DNA of 64,000 bases, taken from contig JAMYHL010000006.1 of assembly GCA_025531455.1 (NCBI GenBank), positions 186,001-250,000 of the forward strand, given 5' to 3'. The notes under the pieces are model-generated. The model ran no database searches. It was not told where the DNA came from and saw only the letters and a list, made by a program, of their open reading frames with translations. The DNA comes from Apiotrichum sp. Y4204 (lineage: Eukaryota; Basidiomycota; Tremellomycetes; Trichosporonales; Trichosporonaceae). A program made the position numbers and the translations under genes. Shown here piece by piece: positions 12,213 to 24,100 of this stretch. Position 1 is the stretch's first letter; each line of letters starts with the position of its first letter.

Positions 12213-13205
12213 CTGCATCCGGAGCTTGTTAGACATATCTCGTCGTTGGTAAAGTGTGTGAAGGGCGCAGGAGGAACATTGTTTATTTTGTAATCGATGA
12301 GCGATGGATCTCAAAAACACTCTGACAGTGAGCTCCCAGATCCCCCCAGTGGCTTATCCACAAGAGAGAGGCACTGCATTAGGCACAGACAAGTTCGTCA
12401 TATCGGCTTGCGAGCTGTGGGACGACCACTCGTCTCTACATTCCACTCAGATCCGGAATGTCGGCGTGCCGTGCTCTTGGCGGCCACCGCGTCCATGGGA
12501 GAGGACGACGAGGGTGCAAATAAGAGGGTGGGGGAACAAGAACGACAGCAAGTAAGCTTGGAAGTAGGGGATGCCGAGAGCGTCGGTGACTCGGTGACAG
12601 CAAAATGTTAGGACTGTATGCATGCACCCTAGCGCTGTTTGTTATCTCTGCAGCGCTGACCCCAGAGCCAAGAGCCAGCTAGCAACTAGCAGCCTAGGAT
12701 CCTAGGAAATGGAGGGTGGGCGGACAATGAACAAATGTCTCGGCGTTGGCTTGGCTTGATGACTAGACTGGAAGACTTGGAAGCCTACAGGCTCTCTCTC
12801 TCTCTTGTCCGTCGAGCTCGGCGCAGTTGGCGCAAGTCGCAGTCGGTGTGCAGGGCACTGCGGAGGGCCAAGGGAAAGAGAGTTTGGGACCGAACGCCGC
12901 GAGAGCCGAGGTGCAAAAGGACAACAAGGGGGAGTGGAATGGGGATTCACTCTGGGCATCGCCTTGTCGGCGCCGAGAACGGACAAGACAAGGACATTTC
13001 TCTGTACTGTACACCATCCGGCAGTCAATCCCACACACACACACCCTTTATTGCTCCTCTCCTCCCGTCCCATCCCATTCCACCACTTTGCTGTATCCCG
13101 TCTTATCTCTCTCGCTCTCGCGATCCATCCATCTCCTTTCTCTTTGCTTCATTCTCCCCACGCCGCTCACTTGATACCACACAACAGCACTCGCACACGC
13201 GTACA

Positions 13206-13229
13206 CCCCCCCCCCCCCCCCGCCCCCCC
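13206..13229. repeat. Poly-C tract in the permease leader
   Basis: Sixteen consecutive C, one G, then seven C, about 610 bases upstream of the permease start codon inside a pyrimidine-rich leader. Length is likely variable and sequencing error-prone. Confidence 0.8.
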
Positions 13230-13839
13230 AAACCGCATTTTTCGTCTCTTCGCGATCGGTCCTGTATAACGCCATCTCGTACCTCATTGTCGCCACTCAC
13301 CAACCCCGCCTCTCCCCTCGTCCTCCGTCTCCCGTCCTCGTGTCGTCCTTCCTGTTCCTCGCTTTTGCTTTTGCCGATAAACCCAAGCAAGCAGCAACGT
13401 TATTTGAATCGATCGACCATCCTCAACCCTCTACAACCTCGCAGTTTGCAGTTTCCCAACATCCCAATTCCTCCACCCCCCACTCTCCCCCATCTTCGCA
13501 CTAGCGGATATCACTTACCCATTACCCATATCGGACTCCACAACACCCTTTCTGTCGCACTCGAGCGAGCGCACTTATCATCCGGATCTTGGCACTTTTC
13601 CCCCTCCCCCGTGCACTTGCCGCCTAGTTTATCCTCATTTTTCCACTTCTGGTCACTCCATTACCGCGTCCCTCTGACGTTGACTTCGGCCGGGGTTGCA
13701 TTCGAAACATTCCTCCCCACTCTCCCACACCCTCTCTCGCACTTTCTCTCTTAACAGAGTCGCAGTCCCACACTCGCCGTATCCCACTCGATTCCCCAAC
13801 TCGATGTTCACATAGTCTGCCTGGGACACCCAGCTTACC

Positions 13840-16636
13840 ATGCCCTCAACCTCCCCTCTCCCGCCGCCGACACCACCGGCTGGCGGGCCCGACGCGCCTG
13901 ACGCGGCAGGCCTTCACTCCATGCCCGCCGGCGGCCCCGTTGCCGCCTTAGGATCCATGCAGTCGGCCAGTCGGGGGAGCCGCAGCCCGCCGCGACGACG
14001 GCGAGGATCTAGCTCGGCTTCGGGGTCGTCTGTCGCGTCGCTTGATAATGCACTGCCTAGGGCATCCCGGGACGACATTGAGGATGACCTCGAGTCGTAC
14101 GACGGGCCAGAGGAATCGGACTTTGATGTCGACGACGACGACGACGATGTGGACCTCAGCTCGAGTAGCAGCTCCACAGCAAGCAGACCCATCCTGGATA
14201 GCTCGATAGCGGCCGGCGCACCAACACCGTTCAACACCATGTTCGACGAGTATGCCTTTGAGGCCGATGCGGCGCCGGATGCGTCGTTTATCTCGCAGAA
14301 TCAGGACGAGGGCGCTATCAGCAGCCACAACCGGAGCACTGCCTCACGGCCCAATGTCACCTCGTACCACACATACAGGTCCACCGCCGACGACTACATC
14401 CCCCCATCCACCCGCCCCGTCCCTGCACCACCACAGCGTCGAAGTGTCACTGAAGAAAACCATCTGTCGCCCATACACTCGTCTTCAGTGGAGTCCGGGA
14501 CGCAAGAGTCTAAAGAAGGCACCAAGCGTTTTACTAAGCGCTTCAAGCGTCGGCCGCCCACGCAGATTGACCGCGACACGGCTCGTCTCCAGCAACTGGG
14601 CTATGATGCAGTCTTGGGTCGAGATTACACATTTTGGTCCAGTCTATCAATCGCCCTAATGAACTGTGGCTTCATTCAGGTAAGCATTCCCAGGCAACAC
14701 ATGCATACAAACACCAGAGCTAACCAGCAGGGTACCGTGTTTGCTGTGCCAGGTTCTTTCAAGTATGGCGGACCAACATTGATGGTGAGAACTTGCTAGC
14801 AGCCGCTCGGAATACTCACCATTGCAGCTTGTGGCTTGGCCTATATCAGGCATCCTTTCAATGGCCCTCGTTTGCACGCTCTCGGAGCTGGCATCTGCAT
14901 ACCCAGTCGCAGGCGGCATGGCGTCCTGGGCATGGAAATGTGCCCGATCTGGCATTGGTGGTGAGCGATATTGGGGCTGGATCATGGGCGCCATTGTCCT
15001 TGGTGGCCATATTGGAAATGTGAGTCCAAGACACTGTATGGCCGATGGTGAAACTAACGTCCAGCTAATCCTCGTGGCATGGCAGGCGGTCAGTGTTATC
15101 ACAGGCACCATGATGCTCGGCTTCGAGTACGAGGTGCAGCGCTACCAGATGGTGCTCTTCTTCCTCGCCATTGTCGTGTTTGTGGGAACGCTGGGCAGCA
15201 CAAAATTTGCGTCCAGCTCGCGATACTGGGTCTGTGCGGGGTCGTTTGGGTTGTTGGTGTGGCTCGCATTGTGCATCTCGCTGCTCGCTACGGGTGTTCG
15301 CCACCGCGACTTTTCCACCTCGCAGGCCATTTCCACGCACTACACGTCGACCACAGGATGGCCGTCCAAGGGATACAACTATATCCTCGGATGGCAGTAC
15401 TGCACCATTGCGGTTGGTGCCGATGTGTGCGCTCACATGTCGGAGGAGACGCAGAATCCGTCACGCAACGTGCCGAAGGCCATGACCTGGGCCGTTCTGT
15501 TGACATATGTGCTGGCGTACATCTCCATTATCATCCTCTTCCTCTCCGTGTCCCCAGGCGATGCCGAGTTCCTCGCCACCCAGGCGTTCCCCGTTGGACA
15601 CATTCTCGCCAAGGCCCTGTCACAAAAAGGGGCTATCGCCATTTGCGTCATTATTGTCTTTGTCCTCTGCATCCAGCTCCAGGCGCAGCTTCAGGCCGCC
15701 TCGCGTTTCATGTTCGCCATGGCTCGCGACCGCGCCCTCCCCTTCTCCGACACGATCAAGCGTACCGACCGCAACAAGCAGCCGTACGTGGCGACATTCC
15801 TCTGCGTGCTGCTCTGGGCACCATTTGCGTGTCTCCTCATCGGCTCGGCAGGTGTCATCTACTCGGTCGCAACAGCCGGCACGGCGAGTCTGTCCATGCT
15901 GGGTTACCTGATCCCCTGTGCGCTCTACTTGACTTCAAAGTTGGACCTACAGGTTGAAGGCCGCTCCGCATGGTCCATGCGTGGGTGGAGTCGGCCTATT
16001 GCAGCAGTCGCGTCCGTGTTCTGCCTCGTCGTCGTTGTTGTGCAAATCCTGCCCAGCCGCCGGCCTGTCACTGTCGAGAACGTGTCATGGTCGCCTGTCG
16101 TCGTCGCTTGCACAATGCTCATCTCCTTCATCACTTGGAAGCTTTATGGCGCAAAGCACTATTCTGGCCCAATCCGTGCACTTACCAAGTGGGAGACAGG
16201 CATGGAGATTGATCTCGACTCGACGCTCCAGGCCTCGTCGGCTCGCGGCCGCGGCGCGGGCGGCTCCGGCACCACGAGCCTCAAACTCGCGGTCACCCCG
16301 TGCTACCCGGAAACAGTTCCGACTGTACAGGTCGCGTCGGCCCACACGGTCGAGAGCAACATGTCGATGGGCGAATGGCAGCAGGCGTCATTCACGACGA
16401 CCGAGCAGACGGACACCACCACTTCTCAGACACAGACCCTGTCTGGGGGCCTCTCATCTGGGGCCAGCCGGCGGCGACGAGGCACGACGACGACAATGGG
16501 CCGCGTCGACGAGGAGGGCGAGGACATTGACCTCGACGTGCGTCACGGCGACAGCGTGCAGGTCGGCGCGCCCGCCGACATTGACCTCGAGCTGGGCGAG
16601 ACGAGCTTGCACAGCTGGCACGACGAGCGGCGGTAG
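13840..16636 (+). CDS. APC-superfamily amino-acid/GABA-type permease
   Basis: Four exons: 13840-14679, 14731-14784, 14828-15019, 15065-16636; 885 residues. A long, disordered N-terminal tail (about 245 residues, Ser/Asp-rich with acidic run DVDDDDDDVD) precedes about 12 hydrophobic helices starting at FWSSLSIALMNCGF. Family marks: GTVFAVPGSFKYGGPTLM, SELASAYPVAGGM (the APC SAYP-x-GG motif), HMSEETQNPSRNVPKAM (the conserved E-E-T/N-A helix 6-8 loop), and LQAASRFMFAMARDRALPFS. These fit the Uga4/Hnm1-like ACT branch transporting GABA, amino acids, choline or polyamines across plasma or vacuolar membrane; the substrate cannot be set. A roughly 190-residue polar C-terminal tail follows the last helix. 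The tails are unusually long for the family (commonly 500-600 residues) and suggest trafficking or phospho-regulation. Confidence 0.9.
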
Positions 16637-17049
16637 AAGAAGGGCAAGGGGTGGTGATGTGCAGGTTATTGGGCGTAATGGGCGTAATGGCACTATGGTA
16701 CTTGGGCTTGGGGCTTTGTAGTTCGTGGCGAGATTGTTGTACTGCCTCAGTCATGTACCCCTCACGATTCCTGATATTGTGACCGAGCCATGGAGACGGG
16801 GCAGCACCTAGAGCAGCGAGATTTGATACACTCCGACCTGTCCGGTGGAAGGAAGATTGTTTATTGGCTGGCACCCCCAAACCATCTCCACCGGTGTGTT
16901 CGGAGAGTGCTCCTAACAGCTCCGACGAGCGAGCCGGATACCACATACCTGTCAGTCGAGCCGTAAGGAGCACCAGGCCTTGAGACAGCAGATGCAACAC
17001 TAACATGAACATGATCACAACACTACTCATCCGGTACATACCCCAGGGG
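16637..17049. other. Convergent intergenic region (permease / HIT hydrolase)
   Basis: Shared 3' flank of two converging genes, about 0.4 kb. Nothing else seen. Confidence 0.5.
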
Positions 17050-17851
17050 CTACACACTGCAGACGCCGGCGTCGCGCAGGCGCTCGCGGAGCCAGGCGGC
17101 CTCGGCCTCCATCTCGTCCACGGAGCGGGGCACGCGGTCTTCGTCCTTGGGCACCTGCCATGCCTTGGGCGGCGCAGCCGCGTGTCGCAGGGTGCCATTG
17201 AGGGTGCCATTTCCGTTGACTTTCGGATTTACTGCTCCATTTACTGCCCCATTCACTGCCCCATTCCCCTTCTCACTCCCATTCCCGGTTCTCATCTCCT
17301 TGCGCTCACTCGCCGCGAGATCCCCAGCCAAATCACGTTCACTCTCCTCGAGCGCGGGATACACATTGTCCGTCACGCCGCCAAAGTCGCTCACGAGGCG
17401 CGGGATGACGTGCACGTGTACGTGCGGCACCGACTGGCCGGCCGACACGCCGTCCTATGGGATAAGCTAGAATATCGGGTATTGAGGTTGACCCCACACT
17501 CACTTGGAGGGCAATGTTCAACGCTTCGGCAGCATATACCTTTTCGATGACGGTGCCGACGCGCTGGACGCTCTGGAAAAGATCGGAGACTTCCCATGGC
17601 TCGAGGTCTGCTAGTCGCGGAACATTGCGTTTCGAGATTATGAGTACGTCTGGCAGGGTTAGTTGGGGGGGGGATGGGGTGGTGTGGATGCCGTGCACGG
17701 TTTGTACGCACGTCCGGGCCGGAGCGGCTTGAGGTTTACGATGCCGAGCGAGTTGGCCGACTCGAAGAAGACTGCCGTTAGCAGAAAGAATGGGGGTGTG
17801 CGTACCTTGCCGTGTTACGTCAAAGACGCTGAACAGATGCCGGGCGACCAT
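17050..17851 (-). CDS. HNT2: HIT-family dinucleoside polyphosphate hydrolase, Fhit/Hnt2 type
   Basis: Four exons: 17806-17851, 17712-17771, 17504-17649, 17050-17454; 218 residues. The N-terminal half reads VFFESANSLGIVNLKPLRPG then HVLIISKRNVPRLADLEP, matching the Fhit core, followed by LFQSVQRVGTVIEKVY and the catalytic histidine triad HVHVHV at residues 95-100, where the middle His is the nucleophile for Ap3A/Ap4A hydrolysis. Conserved segments continue to DFGG. The remaining C-terminus carries an inserted NGAVNGAVNGAVN-type repeat and then a KAWQVPKDEDRVPRS tail ending in WLRERLRDAGV. Typical Fhit is about 150 residues, so the extra length is this tail. Divergent from the Ser/Arg repeat gene; convergent with the permease. 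Confidence 0.9.
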
Positions 17852-18371
17852 GCTCTATGCTCTACTTGTCTAGTGTCTAGGCGAGAGGTGATGGAGAGGA
17901 GTAAAGTGCAAGATGCATTTGTTGTCGTTTGTTTGACGAGGGTGTGGTGCGGAGAAAAGAAGCGGAGATTGGATCCAACTCCGAGATATCAATCCCTCTC
18001 CGGATGCACCATATCCGGTGGAATGGGGGATCCAGGGCGATTCAGGATGGGATGGCGGGTTCCGAGGTGCGCTGCTTGACGAACGCGTCTTTCTGTCTCG
18101 CATCAATCGTCTCGACCACCTCGAGTGTGTCGCTGCCGACTACTTAATCCGTCGTTTACTCCCACATCCCACCTTTCTTCCATCCACTTCTTCTCACGCA
18201 GAGGAAATCCAGCCTTGGAGTTATCAGCTTGTCGCCACCGCACCCCTCAGCCACCACCACCAACAACGCTCCAAACCCAAGCTTCCAAGCCCGTAAACAA
18301 ACCTAACACCCGGCGGCGTCACCCGCCGCCCGCCGCCCGCCAGCCGCCGCCCACTCTCCACATCCGCCACC
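17852..18371. other. Divergent intergenic region (HNT2 / repeat protein)
   Basis: About 0.5 kb; should contain both promoters. The plus strand is C/A-rich from 18150 on, ending in repeated CCGCC units before the start codon at 18372. No gene seen. Confidence 0.5.
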
Positions 18372-20081
18372 ATGCGCACATTCTCAGACTCGGACCGCCC
18401 AACGTCCCCCGCCAGCTCGGCCGACTCGGACTTTTCCCTCGTTTCCCTCGACGCCGTGTCCCTCCCTTCCCAGCAGTCTTCGCACGTCGGGGAATCACTT
18501 ATCAGCCTGTCCTCTGACGAGGAGGACTCGGACGAGGAGGAGACCGAGACCGAGTCGGAGGACGACTACGAGATCATACTCGTCGCCGCGCCCTTGGCCT
18601 CGAGCGCGCACGTCGCACCGTCGCCTTCCCCGCGCGCCATTGTCCCCGTCCCGATTTCGGTCCCGAGCCCTGTTGTGCCCGTGGGAAGCGACAGTGCTGA
18701 TAGTGAAAGCGCCCGCCGCGATGTGGCCCGTCTCCGCCGTCAGCAGTACCGTCGTCGTCGCGCCGAGCGCCGCCGTGCTGAAGCCGCTGCGGTTGAGAGC
18801 AACCGCCAGGGAACATCGTCCTCGTCGGCTGCCAGGAGCCTGATCGATGCCTCAGACTCTGAGAGCGACGAGGAGAAACGCAATCGTGACGCGGTCCGTG
18901 TCCGTCGTCAACAGTATCGCCGTCGTCGTGCGGAGCGCCGCCGTGCCGAGGCTGCCGATGCGGATGCCGCCGATGCCGCTCCTGATGGGACAAACAACTA
19001 CCCGGGGACCACCGCCTCTGCTTCCGCCAAGAGCCTGATTGATGCCTCTGACTCGGACAGCAGCGACGGCTTAGCAGCCAAAATGGATGCTCTCCGTCTT
19101 GGCCGTCAACGTCGTCGTCATCGCCGCGCAGCTCGCCGTGCTGCCGAGCGGGCCGCACTCGAGCTCATCAAGAAGGAAGCGGAAGTTGTCCCCACCTCGA
19201 CGGACCTGGTGGATATTGAGAACAATGTCGATACCAACACTACTCGCACTGGCCGCCAAATCCGCCGTGCTCGCTATCGTCGTCGGCGCGCTGAACGCAT
19301 CAAGGCGGCCGTAGCTCTCGAGGACGCAAGCAGTGACTCGGAGGACACCAGTAACAGTGACTCGGACGACGCCAGCAGCAGTGCATCAGACGTCACCCAA
19401 CGCCCCTCGCACCCCTCTTCCCCTCAAGATGTCCCTGGCCGCGCCACCCCCGCGCCCAATGCCCAGGGCTCCAACTCATCGAGCTCAGTCATGAGCGCGT
19501 CGGACGCCAAGATGTCGATTGACAGGTACGATCAATTGTGCACTACATCCCGCACTGCGAAACAACCATCACTCACACCAGTTTCTTTGCCGATTCAGAG
19601 GCGTTCATGGAGGACAAGGAAAACAAGCTGCGCTTATGGCAGTCGCTGTGCATCGAGGTATGTGTCAATGTTTGTCCTCTTCTCATTGCAGTTTGGCGTC
19701 GTGGATCTCGAGAGCTCGTCCCTCCCCGATCTCCCCGTCGCGTCTCCTCCTTCGTCCGTGTTGTCGCCTAGCTCATCACGCTCGGCGACCCCCCGCGCCA
19801 CACTTCCTCCATTCCCCACGAGTCTTAAGCAGGCGCGCCTCGTGCTCAAGACCTATGCGCATGTCAATCTGTGCGAGTATGTCGCTGCGCGTGACGATCC
19901 GGCGCGCCATGAAAAGCCCGGGCCCGCCGATATTGGCAAGTACGCCGACCTCTTATACCCGTCCGCCACGGCCGTGATGCGCGCGACGCGCCGCGCGGGC
20001 ACATTTTATCCCCTTGTGGAGACCAAGATGCAGTGGCTGGAACCCCTGCTCAAGGACTTTGGCATCCACCGCCGCCGCTAG
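18372..20081 (+). CDS. Unknown protein with four basic/acidic tandem modules and a conserved-looking C-terminus
   Basis: Three exons: 18372-19525, 19582-19657, 19692-20081; 539 residues. The N-terminus is Ser/Asp/Glu-rich. Residues about 112-330 contain four copies of a module of roughly 55-75 residues: a strongly basic helix-like block (RRQQYRRRRAERRRAEA in copies 1 and 2; RQRRRHRRAARRAAERAA and RRARYRRRRAERIKAA in copies 3 and 4) followed by an acidic Ser block (SLIDASDSESDEE-like). After the first splice comes a different, globular-looking region: FFADSEAFMEDKENKLRLWQ, SLCIEFGVVDLE, a Ser/Pro linker, then LKQARLVLKTYAHVNLCEYV and LVETKMQWLEPLLKDFGIHR at the C-terminus. I do not recognise the family. 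The basic modules could bind nucleic acid or act as nuclear-localisation arrays. Confidence 0.8.
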   Translation: MRTFSDSDRPTSPASSADSDFSLVSLDAVSLPSQQSSHVGESLISLSSDEEDSDEEETETESEDDYEIILVAAPLASSAHVAPSPSPRAIVPVPISVPSPVVPVGSDSADSESARRDVARLRRQQYRRRRAERRRAEAAAVESNRQGTSSSSAARSLIDASDSESDEEKRNRDAVRVRRQQYRRRRAERRRAEAADADAADAAPDGTNNYPGTTASASAKSLIDASDSDSSDGLAAKMDALRLGRQRRRHRRAARRAAERAALELIKKEAEVVPTSTDLVDIENNVDTNTTRTGRQIRRARYRRRRAERIKAAVALEDASSDSEDTSNSDSDDASSSASDVTQRPSHPSSPQDVPGRATPAPNAQGSNSSSSVMSASDAKMSIDRYDQLCTTSRTAKQPSLTPVSLPIQRRSWRTRKTSCAYGSRCASRYVSMFVLFSLQFGVVDLESSSLPDLPVASPPSSVLSPSSSRSATPRATLPPFPTSLKQARLVLKTYAHVNLCEYVAARDDPARHEKPGPADIGKYADLLYPSATAVMRATRRAGTFYPLVETKMQWLEPLLKDFGIHRRR

Positions 20082-21108
20082 AATTCTGGCCCTAGAGGCT
20101 CTGCGAGACTGGATCTCGCTGTTGCGCATCCATTCCATCACCACGAACGACGCCATGTGTGGCTGTATGTATGTAGGGCTTGTAGGGAGTACCCCATCGT
20201 GTTAGTAGTGTTCATCGTTGTCTGTGTTGTGGTCATCATTATGTGCTCGTATTGCCACCATTCCCCTCCCCTCCGTATGCCCTTGTGTGCTATGAATGCC
20301 GTTTCTACTTCTCTGCTGCATTTAGACATATCGCAGTCTGGACGACACTCGTCCAGAAACCATCTCCCATCTCGGATGTCAGACATTTCCGATCTGTCTG
20401 ACGCGCCGAACTGCTCCGTCGACAGGTTGGCTGGAGCGGCATATGGAGCGCAACCATCCGACGAGCATCTAAAACGCCCTGGGCGTCCGTTCCTCATTTG
20501 GAGCATGGGCGTTGCTGTGCTGATATCTGCGGCATGGGAAGTGGAGTGAGTAAAGAGACGTTTTAGAAGCATCTTACAATGATGCGCGCGGCTCGCTATC
20601 GACGATGATGAGGACGAGGTTGATTGTGGTGGTGGATGTAGCCGATGTCGGAAGACTGCAATTGCGTCATTGCCGCCGAGCTCTGTGGTGGGTTTCAAGG
20701 CCCACCTTTCCGGATTGCTGACCATTCCTTTTGGCCTCTTGCTCGTGCATTGGACAGGACACATTGGACAGCACCCCTTCTTCTCGCCACCAGTTTCCGC
20801 GTTCTGCCCATCACACCGTCCGCCCTCTCCCCTTTGCCACCCGCCCCGGACCCTCAATCTACGGCCCGCGCGCAAAAGACTGCGGAGAGTGAGGTGTGTG
20901 GTGTATAGGGATCCCATCCCATCTCTCGTCGGACACCACCGCCCGCCACCAGATCACCAGATCTCGCTCGTTGTTGGACCCACTGCGCACACGACCCATT
21001 CGCATCGCCCACATTTCAAAGGTCAAAGTCTTCCAATCTCCATCACCCACACACTACTCTCCACTCCCCTTCCGGTTCCAAACTACGGCCCTGCCGCTCT
21101 CGCCCACG
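20082..21108. other. Intergenic: 3' flank of repeat protein and leader of ABC transporter
   Basis: About 1 kb. A minus-strand open frame spans 20138-20917 but has no protein-like features, and I treat it as chance. C-rich leader sequence runs from about 20880 to the ABC start at 21109. Confidence 0.5.
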
Positions 21109-24100
21109 ATGGCGACGGCATTACAGCTCCTGCAGATCATCACGCCGAGCGTGCTCGCGCTCCTCGTCCTCCTTCTCGCGCTCCCATCGCGCGCGGCCCC
21201 GCCACCAATCCCGGGCATTCGCGCCATCACAATCAAGACAGTCACCCCGCGCCGGGGACACATCCTCCTCGCGCTCGTCCTCCTCGCCGCGACATGTGCC
21301 ACCGAAGCAGTCATTCTCATCGCCGACGTCCTCTCTGCACGATACCGCTCCGAGCCGGGCCGCCACTCGCATACCGCGTGGCATGTCGCTGCTGGAACGG
21401 TGCACGCGCTCGGCGGACTCTGCATCTACTCCCTCGCAGCCATCTTTGCAGAGTACCGCGCACGATGGGGCGACAAGACGCTCGTCCTCCTTGCGCTCGT
21501 CGCGTTTGGCCTCGAAGTGCCCTACCTCGTCCTGAGCGTCATTCACGAGGTCCATGCCAGTGAGTCTCGCGATCTCGCACTACAGTGCCATTGCGTGGAG
21601 ATCGGGTGCGCGCGCCGCGGGTCGCACTCCAAGAACCTATGCGACGGGCTCACGCTTCCGCACCCCTTATCATTTTGCTGACTTGCACAGGCCCGCACGA
21701 CCGCATCTTTGCGATCCTCAGCATCCCCCCGTCCTGTCTTCGCCTGATTATCCTGCCCGTCCTCGCGCTTCTCGTCCTCAACCCCATCGTCCGCTTCCAG
21801 CCCGCAGACGAGCGTACGGGTCTCTTGGCCGATACCGAGGAGGATGCCGAGACGAACGACGCCGAGAGCTCGCATGCCGCAGAGAGCAGTCGTGGCCGCC
21901 AGCTCACCCCAGGGTATGGCACGTTTAATGGCAGCGGCTCGCGCGACACTTCCGCGACGGGCACGACCCGCGCCACCGAGGGTCTGCCCCATGAGAATGG
22001 GAAGAAGGGCAAGATTGTCATTCCCAAGAAACTCGGCGAGAAGAAGGACGAGGTACAGGGTATAACCTGGAAGGCCTTCTCTGCACGTCTGTGGAAGCTC
22101 TGGCCCCACCTCTGGCCTTCGACCAGCTGGAAGCTCCAGATATGCTGCGTCTGTTGCGTTCTGCTCATTGTCGTCGGGCGCGCAGTGAACGCCGCGGTGC
22201 CTCAGCTGATCGGAAACTTTGTCCGCGCTCTCACTGCCAACGAGCACGGCGGCGTCGGGCCCTCGCCGTGGCCCCCGCTGTTCGTCTACATCCTCCTCCG
22301 CTCCATGCAGTCTGGCGGAGTGCTCGCCTTCTTGCAGAACGTCCTCTGGGTCCCTGTCCAGCAGTATGCCGACCGCGAGATGCAGCTCCTCTGCTTCAAC
22401 CACCTTCTCGACCTCTCTCTCGCGTTTCACACCAAGCGCAACACTGGTGAGGTGCTGCGTATCATCGACCGTGGCTCCGCCATCAACAACCTCTTCCAGA
22501 TCCTCCTCTTCTCTGCCTCCCCGACGGTCCTCGACATTCTCATCTACTCGACCATCTTCTTCCAGCTCTACGGATCCTTCCTCTCCGCATTCATGGTCCT
22601 CACCATGGCCGCGTACGTCACGTTCTCTATCGTCTTCACCGGCTACCGCACCAAGCTCCGGCGCGAGATGGTCGAGCGTGACGTCAAGACGCGCGGTATC
22701 GCCTCGGATGTGCTCACAAACTGGGAGAGCGTAAAATACTTCACCGCCGAGCACCGCGAGACCGCGCGCTTCACCGAGGCCATCCGCGCGTTCCAGGTCA
22801 CCGAGGCCAAGGTCAGCATAAGCTTCAACCTTCTGAACCTTATCCAGAGCTTCATCATCACCCTCGGCCTCCTCATGGGCTCCATCATCATCTCGTGGCA
22901 GATCTTGAATGGCCCGTGGGACTCCAAGGGACAGCCCGATGCCGCCAGCTTTGTCGTCTTCCTCATGTATCTCCAACAGCTCTACGCCCCACTCGACCGC
23001 CTCGGTACGCTCTACCGCCAGCTCAACGCAAACTCGACCGACGCCGAAAAGCTCTTCAACCTCCTCGCGCAGCCCACAGAGATTCGCGACCTCCCGGGTG
23101 CCAAGGATCTCGTCGTTACTGACGGCGTCATCGAGTTTGACGATGTGTGCTTCTCGTACGACCAGCAGGTCCAGGCGCTCAAGAATGTGTCGTTTACCAT
23201 TGGCAAGGGCGAGAGCATGGCGCTCGTTGGCGAGTCTGGTTCTGGAAAGTCGACCATCCTGCGTCTCCTCTACCGTTTCTACGACATTGACTCGGGTACC
23301 ATTCGCATCGACGGGCAGGACATATCCAAGGTCACCCAATCGAGTCTCCGTCGCGCCATTGGCATTGTCCCTCAGGACAGCGTGTTGTGGAACGACACGA
23401 TTGGTGCTAACATCTCGTACGGGAAGGAGGGCGCAGACGACGAGGAGATCATTGCGGCCGCCATGGCGGCCAAGCTGCACAATCGCATCCTCTCATTCCC
23501 TGAGGGTTACTCTACGGTTGTTGGTGAACGCGGCGTGCGCCTCTCTGGTGGAGAAAAGCAGCGTGTTAGCCTTGCCCGCATGTTCCTCAAGTCTCCTGCG
23601 ATCCTCGTCCTTGATGAGGCCACGAGCGCCCTCGACACTGAGACCGAGCGCGAGATCCAGCGCGCCCTCGCCGAACTCGCCAAGGGCCGCAGCAGCCTTT
23701 CCATCGCACATCGCCTGTCGACCATCATCAACTCGGACCAGATCGTCGTCATGCGGGACGGCGAGGTTGTCGAGCACGGCAGCTACCAGGAACTTATCGA
23801 CATTGGCGGCCAGTTCTCTACAATGTGAGTGCAGTCACGCATACGGTTTAACTCACACGCAGGTGGAAAAAGCAGATCTTCACAGAGGCCGAGATGCTCG
23901 CCGGGGCAGAGGCGCGCTCATCCCCCATCGAGCCGTCTTTTCGGCTTGAGCCGGCTGAGATAACTCCCCAGCCGGCTGTTTCTTACCCTACGGTCTCTGA
24001 AGACACGCTCGTGCTAGAACGCGCCTCGCCCCCGAGCACGGTCGCGGAACAGGACGACGACGAGGTAGAGGAGATGGAGGGGAAATCGCCTGGCGAGGAT

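Larger units (their letters stand above)
8975..13839. other. 4.9-kb gene-poor interval between cyclin and permease genes
   Basis: No reading frame here shows splice-compatible, protein-like sequence on either strand; ORFs are short with no recognisable motif. The centre (about 9.9-10.4 kb) is visibly less GC-rich. Simple-sequence features: GGCCCGAAGACC-like repeats near 9380-9410, CACTGGGCACTGG-type repeats at 12154-12212, a C16 tract at 13206-13221. The last kilobase before the permease start is pyrimidine-rich leader. No tRNA signature (GGTTCRANNCC) was found. Confidence 0.5.

Noticed and set aside
20138..20917. 259-codon minus-strand frame in the intergenic region before the ABC gene
   Set aside because: No motif, no splice context and odd composition; lies in leader/3' flank DNA.
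21543..23480. 645-codon minus-strand frame opposite the ABC transporter
   Set aside because: Exact antisense of conserved ABC-domain coding sequence; composition is the mirror of the sense codons and no domain is visible.
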